A DNA stretch of 46,186 bases from Alphaproteobacteria bacterium (GTDB lineage Bacteria > Pseudomonadota > Alphaproteobacteria > UBA9219): positions 1-46,186 of the forward strand of contig WREW01000008.1 in assembly GCA_009779135.1 (NCBI GenBank). Reading direction: 5' to 3'. Of this stretch, positions 41,704-46,186 are shown in pieces. Each line of letters opens with the position of its first letter. Positions within the stretch are counted from its first letter, which is position 1. The notes below the pieces were generated by a model. That model ran no database searches. It had not been told where the DNA came from and saw only the letters and a list, made by a program, of their open reading frames with translations. Position numbers and translations under genes: made by a program.

Positions 41704-42906
41704 ATGTCACCCAAAAAGAAAGTTGCCGTTTTCTTAGGCGGCGCAGCGCCCGAGCATGATGTGAGTGTTATTACAGGCCTGCAGGTTCTTGACGCGCTGG
41801 ATCGTGATCTTTTTGATGCTTTTCCCGTTTATATCGCGCTTAACGGCACTTGGCTGACGGGCGAGGCCTTGCGCAAACGCGAAAGCTATATCCCTGCCCC
41901 AGGCAGCAAAGGGCTTGAGGTTGTGACGCTGCGCCCGCGTCAGGGCCAGAAACAGGCGCATCTTGTGACCGGCAACCAAGGAATCTTTAAAAAAGAACGG
42001 GAAATCACGCTTGATTTTGCGATACCGGCCTTTCACGGCGCCTATGGCGAAGATGGCGGGATTCAGGGCATGCTTGAGGTCTGCGGCGTTCCTTACAGCG
42101 GCATGCGCGTGATGGCCTCGGCCCTGCTGATGAACAAGGTGGCAACAAAACATATGCTTGCCGGTAAAGGGATTCCGCTGCTGCCTTTTCATGTGATTGA
42201 GCGGCCCTCAAAGGGTTTGCTTATTCTGGCGCAGGAACTTCAAAGCCTTTACCCTGATATTGCCTTTCCCTGCTGCGCTAAGCCCGTCAGCCTCGGCAGC
42301 AGTATCGGCGTGGCCAAAGTTAAGAACTGGGATGAACTGGCGTCCATTCTGCCCATGATTTTCCAGTATGACAGCGCCGCGATTTTGGAGCCCTTCGTGC
42401 CCAACCTTGTTGAGTATAATGTGGCCGTCTGCCGCCTTGGCGGCAAGCTGCGCAGCTCAGCGATCGAGCGGCCCAAGCACAGCGATGAGCTTTTGGATTT
42501 TAAAACCAAATATCTTAGCGGCGATGGCAAAACAGACGGGCCGAAAACCACAAATGCCGTGAGCGAGGGCATGCTTTCCCTGACGCGCGATATTAATCCT
42601 TCTTTGGATGAAGTGATGGAAAACAATATCCGCACATGGGCGGAAACCGCGTTTGATGTCCTTGGCGGCACGGGCGCACCGCGGTTTGATTTTCTTTGCG
42701 ACAGACAAACAGGCGGGATCTGGTTTAACGAAGGCAATGCCTGCCCGGGCTCTTTCGGCTTTTTCCTGTGGGAAGCGGCCAAGGATCCCATCTCTTTTTC
42801 AGTCTTGCTTGAGATGATGATCGAAGAAGGCGAAACCTGCTTCAACAGCCGCCGTCTTCCTGATGATCCGGTGCCGGAGGATGCGCGGCTTTTGCCGAGG
42901 AAATAA
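41704..42906 (+). CDS. D-alanine-D-alanine ligase-like ATP-grasp protein
   Basis: This is a 400-residue ATP-grasp ligase of the Ddl family. GGAAPEHDVS near the N-terminus holds the Glu of the acceptor site. AFHGAYGEDGGIQGMLEVCG, PVSLGSSIGVAK and TKYLSGDGK (omega-loop) are also as in Ddl. The C-terminal metal/acceptor block reads FNEGNACPGSFGFFLWE instead of the usual FNEVNTxPGxT...S, so the acceptor may not be D-Ala. It is about 30-80 residues longer than typical Ddl. AAGG precedes the ATG. It diverges from the hydrolase and MurF-like genes, and I leave the symbol empty because the product is unsure. Confidence 0.85.
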   Translation: MSPKKKVAVFLGGAAPEHDVSVITGLQVLDALDRDLFDAFPVYIALNGTWLTGEALRKRESYIPAPGSKGLEVVTLRPRQGQKQAHLVTGNQGIFKKEREITLDFAIPAFHGAYGEDGGIQGMLEVCGVPYSGMRVMASALLMNKVATKHMLAGKGIPLLPFHVIERPSKGLLILAQELQSLYPDIAFPCCAKPVSLGSSIGVAKVKNWDELASILPMIFQYDSAAILEPFVPNLVEYNVAVCRLGGKLRSSAIERPKHSDELLDFKTKYLSGDGKTDGPKTTNAVSEGMLSLTRDINPSLDEVMENNIRTWAETAFDVLGGTGAPRFDFLCDRQTGGIWFNEGNACPGSFGFFLWEAAKDPISFSVLLEMMIEEGETCFNSRRLPDDPVPEDARLLPRK

Positions 42907-42922
42907 CTGTCACCTCCCCCCC

Positions 42923-43023
42923 TGTCATTGCGAGGCGGGCCGTAAGGCCCAACGTGGCAATCCCTACAACATTGCCGAGATTGCCGCGTCAAACCGGCTG
43001 CGCCGGCTTTCCTCGCAATGACA
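42923..43023. repeat. Dispersed palindromic element A, copy 3
   Basis: A 101-base copy of the palindrome at 3281 and 24664, bounded by TGTCATTGCGAGG and CCTCGCAATGACA. The inner parts GGGCCGTAAGGCCC, GTGGCAAT and GATTGCCGCG are recognisable. It lies between the Ddl-like stop and repeat C before the convergent DUF1566 gene. Confidence 0.9.
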
Positions 43024-43031
43024 CTTAAAAA

Positions 43032-43071
43032 TAAGCCCTCCCCCCTTGTGGGGGAGGGTTGGGTGGGGGGG
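43032..43071. repeat. Repeat C, copy directly after the DUF1566 gene stop
   Basis: Read on the minus strand this gives CCCCCCACCCAACC, then CTCCCCCACAAGGGGGGAGG, then GCTTA, nearly identical to 38906-38944. It begins two bases after the stop of the gene ending at 43074, as the other copy does after sspB. Confidence 0.85.
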
Positions 43072-43073
43072 AA

Positions 43074-44597
43074 TTACCTCCTGACACAGCGGATATGTTT
43101 TTCGCTTCGCTGCTGGTCGATGTAGGGCCAACTACCGTCTCTCATACTCAGATTCTGCGCGCCGCCCCACTGTTCGGTGGATGACCAGTAGCTGGCGGGC
43201 GTGAATCCGTTGGCGGTGCCTTCATTGCTGATCGGGAAAAGCAGGGCTATTTCTTCTCTGGCGGGCAGATACCAGTCACTATGTCCGTTTACGGTCAGGT
43301 CATTGCAATAATTCGCCGCAACATAGGGCGCGGGCGATGGCGAAGAGCCAAGAGCCACAAGCGCTGCCGTATTGGCGCGGCCGGAGACGTTGGAGTTGGC
43401 GCCTGTCGTGATGGTATTGCCTGTTCCATCATTCCATGAAAGAGGCGTTCGTGCACCAATGCAGCTTGTTCCGTTCCAGTTCATATAGGCGTCACAGCGC
43501 GTTGTGTACATTTTGACATTTCCATCCGGCGACAAACCGACATAGATCGTGCCATCCGCGCATATAGTGCCCGGGCGCGGCGTGCCATCACAGGCGTTTG
43601 CCGTGCCGGCGGTCGTGACCATCCATAGCGCGGAAGTGGTGCTGCCGACTGTGACTTGCGCCGTTCTGGCCGTGTTGACGGTAGAGGCTGCGGTTTGCTG
43701 GATAGCGATAAAATTACCCGCGACAAATCCCGTTGCCGTTGTGCCAAGCCAAACATTATTTTTAGCGATATTAGTGCAGCCCGCCCCGCAAGTGGCCGTC
43801 CATGTTCCCGCAGGGCCTTGCAACTGGACGGCATTGCTTGTGACGGTCGCGCTAGGATTGACATTTGTCACATTCGTAAAACTGAAAGGATCCGGCGTGA
43901 TAACCACGCTTGCCGCGGTCGTGACTGTCCATATTCCTGATGTCATGCCGCCGACGCGGACGGTGGCCGTTGTGGCTGTTGTAGCTGTCGGGGCTGAAGT
44001 CAACTGAATAGCAATCGTATCACCGGACGAGAAATTGCCCGACACGCCTATCCATATGCCGTTGCGGTAAATGCCGGTACATCCCGCATTGCAAGCGGCC
44101 GCCAATGTACCCGTAAAGCCGGACAGGATCACGGCATTGCTGATGATCGCTGTGTTGAACGGCACATTTGTTTGATTGATGAAGCTGAAAGGTGCGGGCG
44201 TGCCTTCTATCGTTCTGGCAAAAATCGTCCAGCTTGTTCCATCGCATGATTGAAACATGCTGCCCGTCCATTGCAACATCCCCGCCTTGCTTGAATCACA
44301 TGTTACGTTTGCATAAGGCGGCGCGGTCAAGCTTCCAAGGATGATGGGCGCGGTTTGCATGGTTCCACTTGCGCCCGCTGCGGATGATGTGCATTGAACC
44401 AAGCTATCAAAATCAGTCCCGCTTGCAAGATTCCCGCAAGGCTCGCCTACGGATTTTTGCCCAAAAGTTGCTGTCGTCCGCGCCAAGGCGGGCGAAGACA
44501 AAAGCCATAGGCCGAGGAAAACGAGTCCTAAATAAGCTGCTTTGCGGGGGGATATGGGCTGCGCCAAAAAGATTCTCCTTAAACGGGCGGTTGTCAC
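43074..44597 (-). CDS. Secreted protein with two Ig-like repeats and a C-terminal DUF1566 domain
   Basis: This is a 507-residue exported protein. A basic N-terminus and hydrophobic core end in SSPALAR (signal peptide of about 40 residues). Two related beta-sandwich-like repeats follow (about 135-225 and 236-328: PFSFINQTNVPFNTAIISNA and PFSFTNVTNVNPSATVTSNA), each with paired Cys. A Cys-rich linker (ADGTIYVGLSPDGNVKMYTT) leads to a DUF1566/Lcl domain (GHSDWYLPAREEIALL, YWSSTE, RCVRR). It starts at GTG and overlaps the upstream paralog by four bases. A surface or adhesion role is inferred from the architecture. Confidence 0.85.
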   Translation of the reverse strand: MTTARLRRIFLAQPISPRKAAYLGLVFLGLWLLSSPALARTTATFGQKSVGEPCGNLASGTDFDSLVQCTSSAAGASGTMQTAPIILGSLTAPPYANVTCDSSKAGMLQWTGSMFQSCDGTSWTIFARTIEGTPAPFSFINQTNVPFNTAIISNAVILSGFTGTLAAACNAGCTGIYRNGIWIGVSGNFSSGDTIAIQLTSAPTATTATTATVRVGGMTSGIWTVTTAASVVITPDPFSFTNVTNVNPSATVTSNAVQLQGPAGTWTATCGAGCTNIAKNNVWLGTTATGFVAGNFIAIQQTAASTVNTARTAQVTVGSTTSALWMVTTAGTANACDGTPRPGTICADGTIYVGLSPDGNVKMYTTRCDAYMNWNGTSCIGARTPLSWNDGTGNTITTGANSNVSGRANTAALVALGSSPSPAPYVAANYCNDLTVNGHSDWYLPAREEIALLFPISNEGTANGFTPASYWSSTEQWGGAQNLSMRDGSWPYIDQQRSEKHIRCVRR

Positions 44598-46063
44598 TTT
44601 CTGGCGCAGCGGACGGGATAGCTAATTGTCCAAGATGTTGAGGTGGTTTCGTTGCCACTACTGAATTGAAGCCCTATCCCAGCTGAATAGTATGGAGAGG
44701 ATGACCAATACATACCTGTCGAGAATCCATGGGCTGTGCCATTATTGCTTATAAGTTGCATCAGTTTTAGTTCCTCTATCGAAGGCAGATACCAATCACC
44801 ACGCCCGTGTAAACTCAATCCCGCGCAATAACGGGCCGATTCATATGGTACCGGCGGCGATAAGGTGTTGCCGTGCGTAATTAGTAATTGTGTATTGGCA
44901 AGGCCCGTGGTGCGCGTGCGGTTTGGTACGTCCAGATTGCTTCCACTATTCCATGGCATTTCCGTTCGCGTTCCGGTACACATTGACCCGTTCCAGCTCA
45001 TGCCCGGATCACAGCGCGTGGTGTACATTTTGACATTTCCATCCGGCGTTATGCCCGCATAGATCGTGCCATCCGCGCAGACAGTACCCGGGTAGGGCGT
45101 TCCGTCACAGGGATCTGTTGCGCTGGCTGTTGTGACCATCCAAGGCGCGGAGGTCGTGCTGCCGACCGTGACTTGCGCCATGCTGGATGTGCTGACAGTA
45201 CCCGCCGATGTTTGCTGGATGGAAATAAGATTGCCCGGGATAAATCCCGTTGCCGTTGTGCCAAGCCAAGTACCGTTTCTGGCGATGTTGGTGCAGCCCA
45301 CGCCGCAAGTGGCCGTCCATGTTCCCGTAGGGCCTTGCAGTTGGACAGAATTGCTTATAATCGCCGTGTTAAGGCTGGCGTTTGTCACGTTCGTAAAACT
45401 GAAAGCGTCCGGCGTGCTGCCCACTACCGCGCCTGTCATAACCGTCCATGTTCCCGAAGTCATGCCTCCAACGCGGACGCTGGCCGTTGTAGGGGTTGAA
45501 GGGGTCGCGGCGGAAGTCTGCTGAATAGCGATCGTATCACCCGCCGAGAAATTGCCCGACACGCCCACCCATACGCCGTTGCGATAGATTCCTGTGCAAC
45601 CCGCATTGCAAACCCCGGGCAACAAGCCCGTAAAGCCGGACAGAGTCACAGCGTTGCTAATGATCGTTGTGCTGGTCGATACATTTGTTTGGTCGATGAA
45701 GCTGAAAGGGTTTGAAGCCTCGCCCGTCGATCCGGCAAAAGTATGCCAGTTTATGCCGTCACAGGCCTGAAAATTGGCCCCAGTCCATTGCAACATCCCC
45801 GCCTTGCTTGAATCACAGGTCACCGCCGTATAAGGCGGCGCGGTCAAAGTTCCAAGGATGACGGGCGCGGTCTGCATTGTCCCGCTTGTCCCTGCTGCGG
45901 AAGATGTGCATTGAAACAAGGCATCAAAATCCGACCCGCTTGAAAGATTCCCACAAGGTTGGCCTACGGCCTTTTGTCCCAAAGTTGCGGTCGTCCGCGC
46001 AAGGGCGGATGACCCCACGACCAAAAACAGGCAAAAAGCTATTATATAACAATTAGTTATTAC
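44594..46063 (-). CDS. Tandem paralog of the secreted Ig/DUF1566 protein (5' end corrupted)
   Basis: This has the same architecture as the downstream gene: LARTTATLGQKAVGQPCG after a signal peptide, two Ig-like repeats (PFSFIDQTNVSTSTTIISNA and AFSFTNVTNASLNTAIISNS), the ADGTIYAGITPDGNVKMYTT linker and a DUF1566 end (GRGDWYLPSIEELKLM, YWSSSP). A TTG at 46024 is the first possible start in a conservative reading. The frame stays open and hydrophobic upstream (ITNCYIIAFCLFLVVG), clearly a signal peptide, up to a 16-G run at 46064. The true start is therefore lost in the corrupted contig end. Confidence 0.82.
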   Translation of the reverse strand, partial: VITNCYIIAFCLFLVVGSSALARTTATLGQKAVGQPCGNLSSGSDFDALFQCTSSAAGTSGTMQTAPVILGTLTAPPYTAVTCDSSKAGMLQWTGANFQACDGINWHTFAGSTGEASNPFSFIDQTNVSTSTTIISNAVTLSGFTGLLPGVCNAGCTGIYRNGVWVGVSGNFSAGDTIAIQQTSAATPSTPTTASVRVGGMTSGTWTVMTGAVVGSTPDAFSFTNVTNASLNTAIISNSVQLQGPTGTWTATCGVGCTNIARNGTWLGTTATGFIPGNLISIQQTSAGTVSTSSMAQVTVGSTTSAPWMVTTASATDPCDGTPYPGTVCADGTIYAGITPDGNVKMYTTRCDPGMSWNGSMCTGTRTEMPWNSGSNLDVPNRTRTTGLANTQLLITHGNTLSPPVPYESARYCAGLSLHGRGDWYLPSIEELKLMQLISNNGTAHGFSTGMYWSSSPYYSAGIGLQFSSGNETTSTSWTISYPVRCARK

Positions 46064-46186
46064 GGGGGGGGGGGGGGGGAAAAAGGGTTTTAATCTATGG
46101 GGGCCTTTTTTGGGGGGTTAAGGCACCCTTTTTTGCCACACCACAGGGGGGGGCAAAACTTTATTTATTTTCGCAGACCGGCCGCC
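46064..46186. other. Homopolymer-rich, probably corrupted contig end
   Basis: A 16-base G run is followed by inflated A, G, T and C runs (GGGGGCCTTTTTTGGGGGG and similar), unlike anything else in the window. The last bases read CGCAGACCGGCCGCC. This looks like low-quality sequence or adaptor/vector remnant rather than biology, and it breaks the 5' end of the last gene. Confidence 0.7.

Noticed and set aside
3281-43023. A CRISPR-like or satellite array formed by the repeated palindromes
   Set aside because: The copies are single and ~20 kb apart with no spacers or cas genes; they are dispersed elements.
38930-43060. FtsK-orienting (GGGNAGGG-like) motifs around the terminus
   Set aside because: The matches lie in palindromic repeats that carry both orientations, so they show no polarity towards the dif-like site.
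46172-46186. A cloning site or vector junction at the right end
   Set aside because: CCGGCCGCC resembles but is not a NotI site; with the surrounding low-quality sequence no vector can be identified by eye.

Overview
The window is a gene-dense stretch of a bacterial chromosome of moderate GC content, almost certainly from an alphaproteobacterium. The clearest evidence is a circularly permuted, two-piece tmRNA gene. Its acceptor half, ending in CCA, comes before its coding half, with an 11-base spacer between them. It is followed directly by the alphaproteobacterial type of the ClpXP adaptor SspB. The gene order pyrB-plsY-dprA, radA-cvpA-purF, yfgM-bamB-der and holB-metG-tatD-MBL hydrolase fits the same group. 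De novo NAD, purine, pyrimidine, shikimate and murein functions, plus a chemoreceptor, argue for a free-living or facultative cell rather than a strongly reduced symbiont. I cannot name an order.

Layout: 1-3272 holds dprA (cut by the left edge), plsY and pyrB on the minus strand, divergent from the Fe-S carrier mrp. 3281-4481 is an accessory patch with a dispersed palindrome, a tiny secreted Cys/His protein and a three-gene cassette of unknown function. 4650-10444 carries a class II DAHP synthase, a small secreted protein, nadE, purC and a zeta-type kinase toxin with a composite antitoxin candidate. 10453-16236 holds nagA and the yfgM-bamB-der envelope/ribosome operon, into whose 3' end a Swt1-type HEPN gene and a small partner are coupled. 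16216-24161 is epmA (with an in-frame repeat insertion), purF, cvpA, radA, a lytic transglycosylase, smpB and mazG.

24162-24844 is the only long non-coding tract. It contains a 28-bp dif-like site whose XerD arm equals that of E. coli dif, so the replication terminus may lie here. Beyond it are two tandem paralogous small proteins, then the MBL-tatD-metG-holB operon, an outer-membrane-type protein, wrbA, a prepilin-type peptidase and secF. A chemoreceptor diverges from a response regulator/HPt pair, and a double-length ThyX-like protein follows. The trans-translation block (tmRNA, sspB) and rpsU come next, then a cell-wall-like set (membrane-anchored MurF-type ligase, alpha/beta hydrolase, divergent Ddl-type ligase) and two tandem secreted DUF1566 proteins. 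The last ~120 bases are homopolymer-rich and look like a corrupted contig end.

Functional links: tmRNA, SmpB and SspB together form a trans-translation and tag-degradation module. BamB and a YfgM-like protein serve outer-membrane biogenesis. The most interesting unexplained items are the HEPN gene pair appended to der, the kinase toxin with its extended antitoxin, the membrane MurF/Ddl/hydrolase set, a NadE lacking the expected catalytic lysine, a ThyX-like protein with split half-motifs, and two families of small palindromic repeats. One of these repeats is translated inside EpmA. No CRISPR array, transposase, rRNA or tRNA gene was seen.
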